Shown: positions 9,204 through 19,245 of the stretch, one piece after another
Position numbering within the stretch: position 1 is the stretch's first letter
Layout of the letters: each line of letters opens with the position of its first letter
NCBI RefSeq assembly: GCF_014218805.1
Contig: NZ_JACJUV010000001.1
Location: 310,001-374,000 of the forward strand
DNA: 64,000 nt
Direction: 5' to 3'
DNA from: Teredinibacter franksiae
GTDB taxonomy: Bacteria; Pseudomonadota; Gammaproteobacteria; Pseudomonadales; Cellvibrionaceae
The notes under the pieces: model-generated
What the model saw: only the letters and a program-made list of their open reading frames with translations
Databases searched by the model: none
Told to the model about the DNA's origin: nothing
Program-made: the position numbers and the translations under genes

Positions 9204-9779
9204 TTAATCAGATTTTTTCAAAGTCTGCTTTAAACTGGCAAGCGCGTTAAAGGGGTTACCCTCTTCATCGTGCTCAACCTCATCTACTGCTTCAACGACA
9301 TCACCAATACTTAACTGGTCTGCGTCGATACATGCAAAGTCGTGCAAAGCAAAAGCTGGCAACGCCAACAGTAGCTCTTCCTCTAACATTGCATGCAAAT
9401 CACCCAGATCGTCTTCTACAATCCAGGGCTCGAGATGCTTCGGTAATTGCTGGGCTTTTTCTTCGTCCCGAACAACCGCTAAGCTAACCTCGGTGGTAAC
9501 GCTTTTCTCAAGAGGCCCTAAACAGCGCTGACATTGCATTTGCAACTTTGCCGAAACCTTACCGACCACAACCAACCTTCCCTGCTCATCTCTGAACAAT
9601 TCGAGTTCGGCCTGGACCAGTATGGTCGACGTGGATTCAGTACTTGAATCTAACGCTATTTCGCGCAAGCGAGATAGGGAAACCTCAGGTACAATGCCCG
9701 CCAGTTTGGCGTTCGCAAGAGCGAGTTTTCTAGGCTCTACTAGCCTCGGAAGCGGTTTCAACGGGGTACCCTCTGACAT
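9204..9779 (-). CDS. yceD: DUF177 protein YceD (large-subunit rRNA accumulation protein)
   Basis: A 191-residue member of the YceD/DUF177 family; homologues affect 23S rRNA processing or stability. The conserved CQRCLGPLEKSV zinc-like motif lies near residues 82-94 and the acidic C-terminal half carries EEELLLALPAFALHDFAC. It starts the rpmF-plsX-fab operon and diverges from maf across 96 bp, where the promoters of both should lie. Confidence 0.9.
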   Translation of the reverse strand: MSEGTPLKPLPRLVEPRKLALANAKLAGIVPEVSLSRLREIALDSSTESTSTILVQAELELFRDEQGRLVVVGKVSAKLQMQCQRCLGPLEKSVTTEVSLAVVRDEEKAQQLPKHLEPWIVEDDLGDLHAMLEEELLLALPAFALHDFACIDADQLSIGDVVEAVDEVEHDEEGNPFNALASLKQTLKKSD

Positions 9780-9875
9780 AAGCGCGCGATAATAGGGAAT
9801 TGACTAATCCCTGTCAAAGAAAACCTTGAATCTTAAGACATTTTCCCCCAATACACGGCTTATGCTGGTGATTTC

Positions 9876-10520
9876 ATGACATTTCCTTCCAACTCTGAGG
9901 CAAGCGGTTCAATACCGGCGTCGGCTCCACTCATTCTCGCCTCCAGCTCATCATACCGACGTGCTCAACTAGCTCAGCTGGGGCTAAAACATACATGCCA
10001 GCCAGCCGACATTAATGAAACCCCTTTAACCGGTGAGCCCGCCGAAAAGCTAGCCCTCAGGCTTGCCGAAGGCAAAGCGCGGGCTATCGCCAAAACAACG
10101 AATGCTGCATCGCTGATTATCGGCTGCGACCAAACCGCCAGTTGCGGCAACACGCTACTAGGTAAGCCACTAACAGAAGCCGTGGCCATAAAGCAGCTAA
10201 GCACATGTTCCGGCACCACCGTAACGTTTAACAGCGCACTTTGCGTGATCAACAACTATAGCGGCGAAGCGCTATTAGACAATATCGTTACGCGCGTTCA
10301 ATTTCGGCTTCTTAGCGAAAAAGACATCACTACCTATATAAAGAAGGAGCAACCACTAGACTGCGCCGGAAGTTTCAAGTGCGAAGGCCTAGGGATAGCG
10401 CTCTTTGACACCATTCACAGCGATGACCCTTCGGCCCTCATTGGCCTGCCGCTCATTGCACTTACCCGTATGCTGCGCCAATTCGGCGTGGACGCTATTC
10501 AACAATCGCAACCTCTATGA
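9876..10520 (+). CDS. Maf-family nucleoside triphosphate pyrophosphatase (YceF type)
   Basis: Hydrolyses modified or non-canonical nucleotides such as 7-methyl-GTP in the YceF subgroup. It has 214 residues. Motifs: LILASSSSYRRAQLAQLG near residue 20, DINETPLTGEP, and the catalytic-site IIGCDQTA near residue 86, with CAGSFKCEGLG typical of the YceF branch. The ORF has about 18 extra N-terminal residues. It overlaps the following ABC-F gene by four bases (ATGA). Confidence 0.88.
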   Translation: MTFPSNSEASGSIPASAPLILASSSSYRRAQLAQLGLKHTCQPADINETPLTGEPAEKLALRLAEGKARAIAKTTNAASLIIGCDQTASCGNTLLGKPLTEAVAIKQLSTCSGTTVTFNSALCVINNYSGEALLDNIVTRVQFRLLSEKDITTYIKKEQPLDCAGSFKCEGLGIALFDTIHSDDPSALIGLPLIALTRMLRQFGVDAIQQSQPL

Positions 10521-12403
10521 TTCAACTAAACAAAATAGGCCTGCAGCGCGGGCACAAGGTACTACTGGAAGATGCCGACCTAACAATATACCCCGGACAA
10601 AAATGGGGCATCGTCGGTGGAAATGGCAGCGGCAAAACAACCCTCTTCAAACTGTTACTGGGCGAAGTAAGCGAGGACTCGGGCCAACTCCAAATTCCAG
10701 GCCATTGGCAACTGTCACACATGGCACAGGAAGTCGGTGCAACGCAGCGAACAGCCCTCGATTATGTGATCGACGGCGATCAGCCATTGCGAAAAATTGA
10801 AGAGAAGATATTACAAAACGCCGATAAAGGAGAACAACTCGCCCTGCTCTATCAACAGCTAGAAGCTATTGATGGCTACACCGCTTCCACACGGGCCGAG
10901 CGCCTACTATACGGGCTGGGGTTTTCGGCCAACGACAGCGGCAAACACGTAAAAGACTTTTCCGGAGGCTGGCGAATACGCCTAAACCTCGCGCGCGCAC
11001 TTATGTGTCGCTCTGACCTACTACTACTAGATGAGCCGACCAACCACCTCGATTTGGATGCAACACTATGGCTCGAACAGTGGCTGAAAAATTATAAAGG
11101 CACACTGCTTATTATTTCTCACGACAGAGATTTCCTCGATAATTTAGCCGAAGGCATCGTGCACGTAGATCAACTGAAACTCAACGCGTACAACGGCAAC
11201 TATTCCGCGTTCGAGCGACAGCGCGTCGAACGGCTTGCACAGCATAAGGCCGAATTTGATAAACAGCAGGTTCGTATTGCCGAAATAGAAAATTTTGTTC
11301 GCCGGTTTCGTGCAAAAGCAACCAAGGCCAAGCAAGCGCAAAGCCGACTTAAAGAGCTAGAGCGCATGGAGAAAATTTCTCCCGCCCACATAGACTCGCC
11401 TTTTAGCTTTTCTTTTCCCGAGCCAGATCGAATCCCACAAACCATGATTACGTTGGATAGCGCCAGCATTGGCTACAATCAAACGCCGATTGTGTCGGGT
11501 ATCGAACTCAGCGTTCTTGGCACCAGCCGTATTGGGCTACTGGGCCACAATGGCGCAGGTAAAAGTTCACTTATTAAAGCACTCTCGGGCGAGCTTGCAT
11601 TAATGAGTGGCGAAAAAGTCGATGGCACTCACCTTCGATGCGGCTACTTCGCCCAACACCAACTAGAAGCGTTGGATCTTAATGCTTCCTGCGCGCTGCA
11701 TTTACAACGGCTCACACCAAAAGCAACAGAACAAGAAGTTCGGAATTTCCTCGGCGGCTACGGCTTCCAAGGAGATCGCGCCTTTGAAACAATCGAGCAT
11801 TTTTCAGGTGGTGAAAAAGCGCGACTAGCTTTGGCTATTCTTGCGTGGCAAAAACCCAATCTTCTTTTACTTGACGAACCCACCAACCATCTCGACCTAG
11901 AAATGCGCCACGCGCTTACGCTCGCCCTGCAAACATGGGAAAGCGCACTGGTAATCGTATCGCACGACAGGCACCTACTGCGCTCAACCGTCGATCAATT
12001 TATGTTGGTCGATGGCGGAAAAATAACAGACTTCGATGGCACGCTTGATGACTACCAAAACTGGCTACTTCAAGATGCCCCACAGGACATAAGTGCAGGC
12101 AGCAAACCGTCAGCAAAACAAGACAAAAAAGAACTGCGACAACAACAAGCCGCCATCCGCAATCAGCTCGCGCCCTTCACCAAACAAATAAAACAACTTG
12201 AAAATAAGCTCGCGAAACTTGCCGATGAGCTTACAAAAATAGAAACCAGACTAGCAGAGCCAGCCTTATACGAAAGCCAGTCCGCACAACTCCCCCCACT
12301 ACTCAAACAGCAGGGTGAAATCAAGAACGCCATGGAATCCATAGAAATAGAATGGCTGGAATTGAGTGAAGAAAAAGAGTCACTAGAAGCGCAATTACAA
12401 TAA
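10517..12403 (+). CDS. yheS: ABC-F family ATPase (YheS type)
   Basis: A soluble protein with two ABC domains and no membrane part; ABC-F proteins act on the ribosome. It has 628 residues, close to E. coli YheS (637). Walker A motifs GGNGSGKTT and GHNGAGKSS, signature motifs FSGGWRIRLNLARAL and FSGGEKARLALAIL, and twin Walker B DEPTNHLDLD/DEPTNHLDLE are visible. The linker (ARLAQHKAEFDK...RAKATKAKQAQSRLK) and the coiled-coil C-terminus rich in Lys/Gln match YheS. It is translationally coupled to maf. Confidence 0.93.
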   Translation: MIQLNKIGLQRGHKVLLEDADLTIYPGQKWGIVGGNGSGKTTLFKLLLGEVSEDSGQLQIPGHWQLSHMAQEVGATQRTALDYVIDGDQPLRKIEEKILQNADKGEQLALLYQQLEAIDGYTASTRAERLLYGLGFSANDSGKHVKDFSGGWRIRLNLARALMCRSDLLLLDEPTNHLDLDATLWLEQWLKNYKGTLLIISHDRDFLDNLAEGIVHVDQLKLNAYNGNYSAFERQRVERLAQHKAEFDKQQVRIAEIENFVRRFRAKATKAKQAQSRLKELERMEKISPAHIDSPFSFSFPEPDRIPQTMITLDSASIGYNQTPIVSGIELSVLGTSRIGLLGHNGAGKSSLIKALSGELALMSGEKVDGTHLRCGYFAQHQLEALDLNASCALHLQRLTPKATEQEVRNFLGGYGFQGDRAFETIEHFSGGEKARLALAILAWQKPNLLLLDEPTNHLDLEMRHALTLALQTWESALVIVSHDRHLLRSTVDQFMLVDGGKITDFDGTLDDYQNWLLQDAPQDISAGSKPSAKQDKKELRQQQAAIRNQLAPFTKQIKQLENKLAKLADELTKIETRLAEPALYESQSAQLPPLLKQQGEIKNAMESIEIEWLELSEEKESLEAQLQ

Positions 12404-12529
12404 CCCCTTTAAGGGCACCGATGGACAGCGAAAGAAAGTACCATTCAATATAATGGCGTATGAGCGTAGCGCATTTACTGCTGTGAATAAGCTCCGCTTT
12501 ACGCCAAAATTAACGGGGATTCCACAACG

Positions 12530-13024
12530 CTATACTATTTTCTTTTGCCAAAAAAGCGCCTGGCCAGCCTCACCCGACAGCTCGTACGGCTCAAACCCTA
12601 CCCTTCTATAAAGTGATTGCGCCGAGTGGTTATTGCTCAACACTTCAAGTGTTAACTTACAGCAACCCAGCTCCCGCGCCACCCGCTCACTCTCCTTTAA
12701 AAGAGCAGCACCAACGCCCCTGCGGCGCCAACCTTCATCCACATAAACATCATGTAAATTTAACAGCGGTTTAAGCATAAACGTAGAAAAAGAACGCAAC
12801 GACGTAGCCAAGCCAACAGCCTTCTCACTACTATCAAAAGCCAACACCGTTACCGCGCCACCATAGCGCTTTAGCTCACCTGCGATACGCTTACAGTGCT
12901 CATGAGTAAGCGGTTCACCGCCGCCCATCACATCGGCAGAATAATCTCGCATTAAACAGCCAATGGCTTCAACATGCGCGGTATTATCGTAATCGGCAAC
13001 AACCGTTGAGAATGAGGCTAACAT
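12530..13024 (-). CDS. GNAT-family N-acetyltransferase
   Basis: A 164-residue Gcn5-related acetyltransferase. The acetyl-CoA motif A is LHDVYVDEGWRRRGVGAALL, followed by LTLEVLSNNHSAQSLYRRVGFEP, the usual motif B. The substrate is not evident. It abuts the HAD gene (start and stop adjacent at 13024/13025) and probably shares the rluC-HAD-GNAT operon. Confidence 0.85.
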   Translation of the reverse strand: MLASFSTVVADYDNTAHVEAIGCLMRDYSADVMGGGEPLTHEHCKRIAGELKRYGGAVTVLAFDSSEKAVGLATSLRSFSTFMLKPLLNLHDVYVDEGWRRRGVGAALLKESERVARELGCCKLTLEVLSNNHSAQSLYRRVGFEPYELSGEAGQALFWQKKIV

Positions 13025-13660
13025 TTAGGGTTTCCATTCCAATATTTGACTGAACTCATCCACACACAATACAGGCTTATACGGCTTCAACCTATCAATA
13101 TGATGAGCGCCAAAACTCACGGCAATACGCGGCATATCAATAGCCTGAGCCATCGCCATATCGTACTCAGTATCACCAATCATTACCGCCTCTGCAGCAG
13201 AACAATTAAACTCTGCCAACAACTCCGTTAACATTTTAGGGTCTGGCTTGGATACCGTTTCGTCCGCACAACGACTACCGTGGAAAAAGGCGTGCAAATC
13301 AAGTTTCTTTAATACCCTATCTAGCCCACGACGGCTTTTACCTGTAGCAACCGCAAGTGAGTGCCCGGCATCCGCCAGCGCCTGCATGGTTTCCATCGCA
13401 CCATCAAAAAAGGGTGACGGCGTAACATCAGCCCCAAGGAAAAAGGCTGAATACCCTTGCCGAACATGCTCCAACTTTTCGTCCAAAATATCGGGGTAAA
13501 GCAAACGAATCGCCTCAGGCAAACCCAGGCCAATAATATTTTTTATCTCGTCGTCGCTTCTACTGGCAAGGCCAGCATCATCAGTGGCGGCACGCATGCA
13601 ACTGACAATTTTAGCGGCAGAGTTACTAATTGTTCCATCCCAATCAAATATATAAAGCAC
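13025..13660 (-). CDS. HAD-superfamily hydrolase (Gph-like)
   Basis: A 211-residue HAD subfamily IA phosphatase. Motif I is FDWDGTISNS with the nucleophile D6 and D8, motif II AVATGKSRRG, motif III K in VSKPDPKML, and motif IV MIGDTEYDMAMA. It starts with GTG directly after the rluC stop. In Pseudomonas a similar HAD gene also follows rluC. Related enzymes hydrolyse phosphoglycolate or nucleoside monophosphates, so the substrate remains open. Confidence 0.87.
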   Translation of the reverse strand: MLYIFDWDGTISNSAAKIVSCMRAATDDAGLASRSDDEIKNIIGLGLPEAIRLLYPDILDEKLEHVRQGYSAFFLGADVTPSPFFDGAMETMQALADAGHSLAVATGKSRRGLDRVLKKLDLHAFFHGSRCADETVSKPDPKMLTELLAEFNCSAAEAVMIGDTEYDMAMAQAIDMPRIAVSFGAHHIDRLKPYKPVLCVDEFSQILEWKP

Positions 13661-13662
13661 AA

Positions 13663-14676
13663 CTACTCCAGCACATCGATAAAGTTTTGTAATTCTTCAG
13701 GTAAAGGCGCCTGCACCAACAATGACTGCCCATCCGGCAACATAAACTGCAACGACGCCGCATGCAGAAACAAGCGGCGACAGCCCTGTTTTTTCATTTG
13801 CTTGTTGAAATCATCGTTACCATATTTGTCATCACCCACTAGCGGGTGACCCTTATGAAGCGCATGAACACGTATCTGATGGGTACGGCCGGTTATAGGC
13901 TTGGCCTGCACTAGCGTAACCTCTTCAAAACGCTTAACAACGTCAAACTCTGTCTTCGACGGTTTACCTTCCAAGCTAACCCGTACCATTCGCTCACCAC
14001 TAGACAGCTCATTTTTTTGCAAGGATGCGTCGATAACTTTCGCACGGTTAGGCCAACGACCCCGAACAAGGGCCAAGTAGCGCTTGTCAATCTGCTTTAC
14101 TCCCCGAAACAACCCTTGCAAATACACCAGCATGGAGCGTTTTTTAGCCACCAGTATGCAGCCAGAGGTATCGCGATCCAAACGGTGAACCAGCTCCATA
14201 AAACTGTTCTCCGGGCGCATTTGCCGCAAAGACTCAATCAAACCCAAGCTAATACCGCTTCCACCGTGCACCGCTAGCCCCGAGGGCTTATTAACGACCA
14301 TTAATTCTTTGCTCTCATATAAAACCGAGGCCTCTAACAGGCTGCGCAGGTTACCGCTGGGCTTTACTTCAGGCTTTTCCTGAGAAACGCGAATAGGCGG
14401 AACACGCACGGAATCACCGGCCTGTAATTTTCGCTCTGGCTTGGCGCGGCCTTTATTAATGCGCACCTCGCCCTTTCTAATGACGCGGTATATAAGCGAC
14501 TTAGGCACACCCTTTAGCTTTGACAGCAGGAAATTATCCAGGCGTTGACCTTCTGAATCCTCATCAATAACTAAGTATTGAACTTTGGCACTATGGGTAC
14601 TTTTGGTACTACCGGCGGGAATGGTCACAACAATTAGAACTCTTGGCGGGTAGATTGGCTTGAACGGGCCGGACAT
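13663..14676 (-). CDS. rluC: 23S rRNA pseudouridine(955/2504/2580) synthase RluC
   Basis: An S4-domain pseudouridine synthase. It has 337 residues: S4 domain at about 43-105 (QRLDNFLLSKLKGVPKSLIYRVIRKGEVRIN), catalytic D167 in ELVHRLDRDTSG, and TGRTHQIRVHALHKGHPLVGDDKYG. About 30 residues precede the homology to E. coli RluC; in-frame GTG codons downstream make the exact start uncertain. It diverges from rne, the classic gammaproteobacterial pairing, and leads an rluC-HAD-GNAT operon. Confidence 0.93.
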   Translation of the reverse strand: MSGPFKPIYPPRVLIVVTIPAGSTKSTHSAKVQYLVIDEDSEGQRLDNFLLSKLKGVPKSLIYRVIRKGEVRINKGRAKPERKLQAGDSVRVPPIRVSQEKPEVKPSGNLRSLLEASVLYESKELMVVNKPSGLAVHGGSGISLGLIESLRQMRPENSFMELVHRLDRDTSGCILVAKKRSMLVYLQGLFRGVKQIDKRYLALVRGRWPNRAKVIDASLQKNELSSGERMVRVSLEGKPSKTEFDVVKRFEEVTLVQAKPITGRTHQIRVHALHKGHPLVGDDKYGNDDFNKQMKKQGCRRLFLHAASLQFMLPDGQSLLVQAPLPEELQNFIDVLE

Positions 14677-15489
14677 GATAACAACACTCAGCGCTCACAC
14701 AAGCTGAGGACAGCCAGCCCCACACAGAAAAACAGCCTAAATCTTCGAAATTGCGCCAAACAAGTGGCTAAATTACCCCAAACGAGAGTAATCGCTAACA
14801 TCGAAGCCCCCATAAATTGCATGCTTCAGACAAGAGTGCTATATTCCGACCAGGCTGAAAGCCGCTCCTGTAACGAGAATTTCAACAAGAGAGCCCTTTC
14901 ACTCTAAAACCGAGCCAGAGTTACCTGCTTCTAAAGAACAGCGCTCAAAGGCAAAGAATATTACAAATGGTGCTTTAGCCCTTAGGGCTTGAGCGATTTT
15001 TTTTGAAACCAACGCGCGAATATTTCGTGCTTTGCGAAAGAAACAACTGATCGGCGAACATGCCGGCAGAAGACCTTTTTAAGATCGTTACACTGACTGC
15101 TACTACTGGCTGCCGACAACAAGCAGCAATGCGATAACAGTAATCCCATATAACGAGGCGAAGCTGCTCAATTACGGCGCACTCCTCTAAGGGATAGCAT
15201 AATTGGCAACGATCAAAAAAGGTATAAACAGAACGGATGCGTTGAATCGCCAGTTTGCGAAAAAAAGTTGCTATTGCAACCTCAACCAAACCACTGCACC
15301 TCTGCCCGCATAAAATACTTACGCCACTGAATAGATAATTAAATAAACGCTGTACCTGGAAACACTCAATTGCCACGTACGCGCTTATCGGATGACACAG
15401 GTAATCGATGGGCCCTGCCAGTAAAATACTCAAACCCAAGCAGCCAATTGTGCTGCGGGTTACAGTTGCCCAACAGCCTCAAGTGAATA
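14677..15489. other. Long gap between rluC and rne, upstream part
   Basis: An 813-bp stretch with no supported gene. A 154-codon minus-strand frame (14975-15439) is rich in Cys, has no family resemblance and no clear ribosome site, so I do not call it. The stretch should contain the rluC promoter and the start of the rne transcript. Confidence 0.6.
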
Positions 15490-15707
15490 GTTTTGGCCCT
15501 ACACGCACATCGTGTAGCGGCCGCTAGAGAGCAGCTATCGTAAAGTAATTCACATTCCCCGGCTCATTCGCTTGGGTCAAATGCTATTTACTTTACCCAC
15601 AAGCTCTTCTCTTCACAGCGATTCATCCAAATTATCCCTTCAGCCCCATCGATTGTTTCCCTCCGTACTAGCATTGATGTTGACGCGCAACATCGAGAAT
15701 AACTTAC
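15490..15707 (+). promoter_or_regulatory. Structured rne 5' leader
   Basis: Two strong inverted repeats lie before the rne ATG. The first is CTACACG-cacat-CGTGTAG (15499-15517), flanked by GGCC/GGCC that could lengthen it. The second is GTAAAGTAA (15540-15548) pairing with TTACTTTAC (15588-15596), enclosing a C/G-rich inner stem. In enteric bacteria, the rne 5' UTR hairpins mediate feedback by RNase E; similar function here is inferred from position and structure only. Confidence 0.5.
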
Positions 15708-18590
15708 ATGAAAAGAATGCTAATCAATGCTACGCAACCTGAAGAGTTACGCGTAGCGTTAGTGGACGGCCAATGGTTGTACGACCTAGATATCGAAAAC
15801 CGGCACAGGGAACAGAAAAAAGCCAACATCTACAAAGGCAAAATCACCCGCATTGAACCCTCTTTAGAAGCCGCCTTTGTTGAATATGACAATGGCCGCA
15901 ACGGGTTCCTCCCACTCAAAGAAATTTCCCGCGAATACTTCGTAAAACAGCCTAAAGAAATTGAAGGCCGCATCCGAATAAAAGATGTTGTCCGAGAAGG
16001 CATGGAAGTTATTGTCCAAGTCGATAAAGAAGAGCGTGGCAATAAAGGCGCCGCACTGACGACCTTTATTAGCCTTGCCGGTCGCTACCTGGTCCTTATG
16101 CCCAACAACCCACGCGCTGGCGGCATCTCCCGCAGGATCGACGGCGATGACCGTACCGAACTTAAAGACGCCCTCAATGAGATCGATATACCCGACGGCA
16201 TGGGCATTATCGTCCGCACGGCAGGTGTAGGCCGCTCAGCAGAAGAACTACAGTGGGACATGAACTACCTAACGCTGCTTTGGGGCAACGTCAAAAAAGC
16301 CGCCGATGAAACAAAAGCCCCGGCTTTTTTGTTTCAGGAAAGCAATGTAATCATTCGCGCAATTCGAGACTACCTACGCCCTGATATCGGCGAAGTCATT
16401 GTAGACAACCAAGAGGCCTTCGACCTTGCCACGACGTTTGTCCAGCAGGTTATGCCCAACTACCGCAGCAAGGTTAAACTCTATAGCGAAGATGTACCCC
16501 TGTTTAACCGCTTCCAAATCGAAGGGCAAATCGAAACCGCCTTTGAGCGCGAAGTTAAATTACCCTCCGGTGGCTCCATTGTTATCGATGTTACCGAAGC
16601 ACTCATTAGTATCGATATCAACTCGTCTCGCGCGACCAAAGGCGGCGATATTGAAGAAACCGCCGTACAAACCAACCTTGAAGCCGCCGATGAAATTGCT
16701 CGTCAGCTCCGCCTTCGAGACATGGGCGGCCTAGTCGTTATCGACTTTATCGATATGCAGCCTGTGCGCAATCAGCGTGCAGTTGAAAACCGTATGCGCG
16801 AAGCCCTGAAAATGGACCGCGCCCGTGTACAAGTCGGGCGCATTTCCCGGTTTGGCTTACTTGAGATGTCGCGTCAACGTTTACGCCCTTCGCTGGGTGA
16901 AACAATGTCGAAAGTCTGCCCACGCTGTAGTGGTCAGGGTACTATTCGTGGCACCAAGAACATCGCACTCTCCATTCTTCGCCTTGTAGAAGAAGAAGCC
17001 CAGAAAGAGCGCAGCGCAGAAATCCGAGCCATCGTACCTGTGCATGTCGGCACTTATCTGCTAAATGAAAAGCGCGCGGCCATTTCCGGTATCGAAAAGC
17101 GACACGAAACTCGCGTCGCCATTTTACCTAACACCGAAATGGTAACCCCCCACTTTGATGTGCATCGCCTACGCGATGACGATTCAGGTACAAGCGAAAT
17201 CAGTTACCAGATAGACCTGTCCGCCGAGGAAAGCTCTGAATCAGGGCTTGATATAAGCAGTGAACCCATTGACCTACCTAAACCCGCTGTAGAGCAAGTA
17301 GCCCCTGAACAGCCTGCCCCTAAACCGCCCAAGCAACCCGGTTTATTAGCCCGCATACTCAAAGCTATTGAGGGCTTCTTCACCAGTGATAGCAAGCCTG
17401 CCAAGAAAGAGTTCAAAGGTAAAGGTAGAGGCAAAGGCCACCAGAAACGCACCAACTCGAATCGCAATCGTAACCGTAAGGGTAGCCGCCAAGGCGAAAA
17501 AGAGACTCCTCGTGAGCGTGAAGAGGAACCCGCTAACAAGACAAACAACCGCAATAATCAAGAAAAAACGCGTCGCGACCAGAACCGTCCTGAGCGCCGC
17601 CGCCGCAGTCGTCGCCCCGACGAGAAGCCTGAAGATAAAAACGTTGCTCAGACCGAAAGCAAACCTAGTAGCGAGCCGCAAACTGAGACTAGTAATGAAA
17701 ATCGTCCGAACAAACGACCATCCAATCGTCGTGGCCGTCCTCAACAGAGACAGCGTGGTCCATTACCCGAAGTGGAAGCAGGCCTAACGCAAACAGCCGA
17801 TGACGCACTCGAGCCTACGGAAGAAAAATCAGCCGGCAGCCCTCAGGCAACAGAAACGGACAAAAATGCCGACAATCGTGGCGAAGGCCGTAACCGTCGC
17901 AACAGAGGCCGCAACCGCAACCGCACCAGAGACGCGGAACGCTCAGCAGACTCAACTACCGATACCGCTCAGGCGCAAGAAAAACCTGTAACCGACGCAC
18001 CGACACAAACAGCTGCCCAGGAAACACCCGCACAGGCACCTGCTGTTGATGCGCCAGCCGAAAAACCAGCCGCTGCCGCTATTGAAACAGCAGCTATTGC
18101 ACAAGAACCCCAAGCGTTAAAAGCAGAGTCGGCTAAAGCCGACGCTAACGCAGTAGTAGCAACCCAGAAAGTAGTCACTACTGAAGAAGCTGCACCAGCC
18201 GTTAACGCAGAGCCTAGCAGCCCGCCAGCGGCAAAAGAAAGCAAGCCAACTGTTGTTGCCGAAAAACCTGCCGCTAAACCAGCAGCGACAGAAGTGAAGG
18301 CCGGCACCGAGGAAGCAGCGGTAATACCCGCACCCGCTGCTCCCAAAAGCTCACAGAAACCCGCTGCCAAAGAGGAAGTAGCCCCACGAGATGTTTCTCG
18401 TCCGTCTAACGACCCTCGCTACAGCCCCAAGCCAGTAAAGAATACGCTGGTTTCAAGTGTGGACGCTGATAGCCGTATGGGGCGCCCATTAGACACATCT
18501 GCACCGGCAAAAATCGAACATAAGCCTCGAGAACTCAAACGCCCTACCAATGACCCCAGGAAGAAGCGTGAAGCCGAGCAAGATTCTTAA
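15708..18590 (+). CDS. rne: Ribonuclease E
   Basis: The endonuclease that initiates mRNA decay and matures rRNA and tRNA, and scaffolds the degradosome. The 960-residue protein has an S1 domain (about 36-119), 5' sensor, catalytic D303 ([10 protein letters not shown]) and D346 (VVIDFIDM), and the Zn-link CPRC at 404-407; the numbering is the same as in E. coli. Residues beyond 510 are disordered: Pro-rich, then Arg/Asn-rich blocks ([35 protein letters not shown]) likely to bind RNA, then a long Ala/Pro/Glu-rich stretch and a conserved basic tail. Partner-binding sites cannot be assigned by eye. It ends in a strong terminator. Confidence 0.97.
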   Translation: MKRMLINATQPEELRVALVDGQWLYDLDIENRHREQKKANIYKGKITRIEPSLEAAFVEYDNGRNGFLPLKEISREYFVKQPKEIEGRIRIKDVVREGMEVIVQVDKEERGNKGAALTTFISLAGRYLVLMPNNPRAGGISRRIDGDDRTELKDALNEIDIPDGMGIIVRTAGVGRSAEELQWDMNYLTLLWGNVKKAADETKAPAFLFQESNVIIRAIRDYLRPDIGEVIVDNQEAFDLATTFVQQVMPNYRSKVKLYSEDVPLFNRFQIEGQIETAFEREVKLPSGGSIVIDVTEALISIDINSSRATKGGDIEETAVQTNLEAADEIARQLRLRDMGGLVVIDFIDMQPVRNQRAVENRMREALKMDRARVQVGRISRFGLLEMSRQRLRPSLGETMSKVCPRCSGQGTIRGTKNIALSILRLVEEEAQKERSAEIRAIVPVHVGTYLLNEKRAAISGIEKRHETRVAILPNTEMVTPHFDVHRLRDDDSGTSEISYQIDLSAEESSESGLDISSEPIDLPKPAVEQVAPEQPAPKPPKQPGLLARILKAIEGFFTSDSKPAKKEFKGKGRGKGHQKRTNSNRNRNRKGSRQGEKETPREREEEPANKTNNRNNQEKTRRDQNRPERRRRSRRPDEKPEDKNVAQTESKPSSEPQTETSNENRPNKRPSNRRGRPQQRQRGPLPEVEAGLTQTADDALEPTEEKSAGSPQATETDKNADNRGEGRNRRNRGRNRNRTRDAERSADSTTDTAQAQEKPVTDAPTQTAAQETPAQAPAVDAPAEKPAAAAIETAAIAQEPQALKAESAKADANAVVATQKVVTTEEAAPAVNAEPSSPPAAKESKPTVVAEKPAAKPAATEVKAGTEEAAVIPAPAAPKSSQKPAAKEEVAPRDVSRPSNDPRYSPKPVKNTLVSSVDADSRMGRPLDTSAPAKIEHKPRELKRPTNDPRKKREAEQDS

Positions 18591-18611
18591 TAATTAACAA
18601 GTACTCTATGT

Positions 18612-18637
18612 AAAGGGGCCGATTGGCCCCTTTTTTT
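18612..18637 (+). terminator. rne intrinsic terminator
   Basis: The stem AAGGGGCC/GGCCCCTT with a 4-base loop is followed by seven T. It lies 22 bases after the rne stop. Confidence 0.9.
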
Positions 18638-18820
18638 ATGCTTTGCTATTTCTGATTACCCTCCTCGGTTGGCGGCTACCGCGCACTTGTCCGCTTTTGC
18701 AATAAGGCTTTAACGCTTTAATGGTACTCACTGAAGCATGCAGCCTACGGCAGCTCCATTGGCTTTTTGGCTAATTGATCGAGTTAGGAGACCCTAATAG
18801 GTCATTTACAAACTGAACAA

Positions 18821-18856
18821 AAAAGGCCTGCCCCATTGGGGGGCAAGCCTTTTTTG
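18821..18856 (-). terminator. Stranded tRNA-Ser terminator at the left island edge
   Basis: A hairpin of GGCTTGCCCC/GGGGCAGGCC type is followed on the minus strand by six T. It stands next to the tRNA-Ser 3'-end copy exactly as the terminator at 27752-27783 stands next to the complete tRNA gene. I infer that this is the original chromosomal terminator of the tRNA, displaced by insertion of the island. Confidence 0.75.
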
Positions 18857-18858
18857 TG

Positions 18859-18880
18859 TTTGGCGGTGGGCTAGGGATTC
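18859..18880 (-). repeat. Left attachment-like repeat (tRNA-Ser 3' end copy)
   Basis: These 22 bases are identical to 27785-27806. Twenty of them are the 3' terminal part of tRNA-Ser(UGA): the CCA end, the discriminator base, the 3' acceptor strand and part of the T arm. The match ends inside the T arm. It is the expected footprint of site-specific integration into a tRNA gene. Confidence 0.85.
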
Positions 18881-19157
18881 ATGAATTACCTATAAATTAT
18901 TGATATTATTAATAATAAATAAATATAAAATTGTATATACCCCCATTTATACCCCCTACATTAACGGACTATTTACCGCCAACATCTTGCCCGCGAGCCC
19001 AGTATGGACTGGAGACACAAAACAAATTAATCTTTGTGATTGCGATGCCTACATTTACACATAAAAGGATAGATATTCCCCCTTTTCTCGTTGTGTGATT
19101 TAAAGCCTGACCCCATTGACCCCATGGTTCATGCAGAGTCTGAATGTGGACATTTTT

Positions 19158-19190
19158 TCTTATATGTAGACATAATGTCTACATATAAGA
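19158..19190. promoter_or_regulatory. 33-bp perfect palindrome, likely operator
   Basis: Two arms TCTTATATGTAGACAT and ATGTCTACATATAAGA, 16 bases each and fully complementary, are separated by one A. It ends 55 bases before the start of the membrane-protein gene at 19246. TATAAG at its right end could serve as a -10 box. Its length, perfection and position suit an operator bound by a dimer, for example an autoregulating antitoxin. Confidence 0.75.
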
Positions 19191-19245
19191 TGACGCATAT
19201 TCAAATGCTGGAGCACCACGTCAGAATTAGGATGTAGAAATAAGA

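Noticed and set aside
14975..15439. 154-codon minus-strand frame in the rne leader region
   Set aside because: It is Cys-rich with no family pattern or ribosome site and lies within a region expected to be leader or promoter.
17346..18370. Long frames on both strands across the rne C-terminal region
   Set aside because: They mirror the repetitive Arg/Ala/Pro codons of the disordered RNase E tail.
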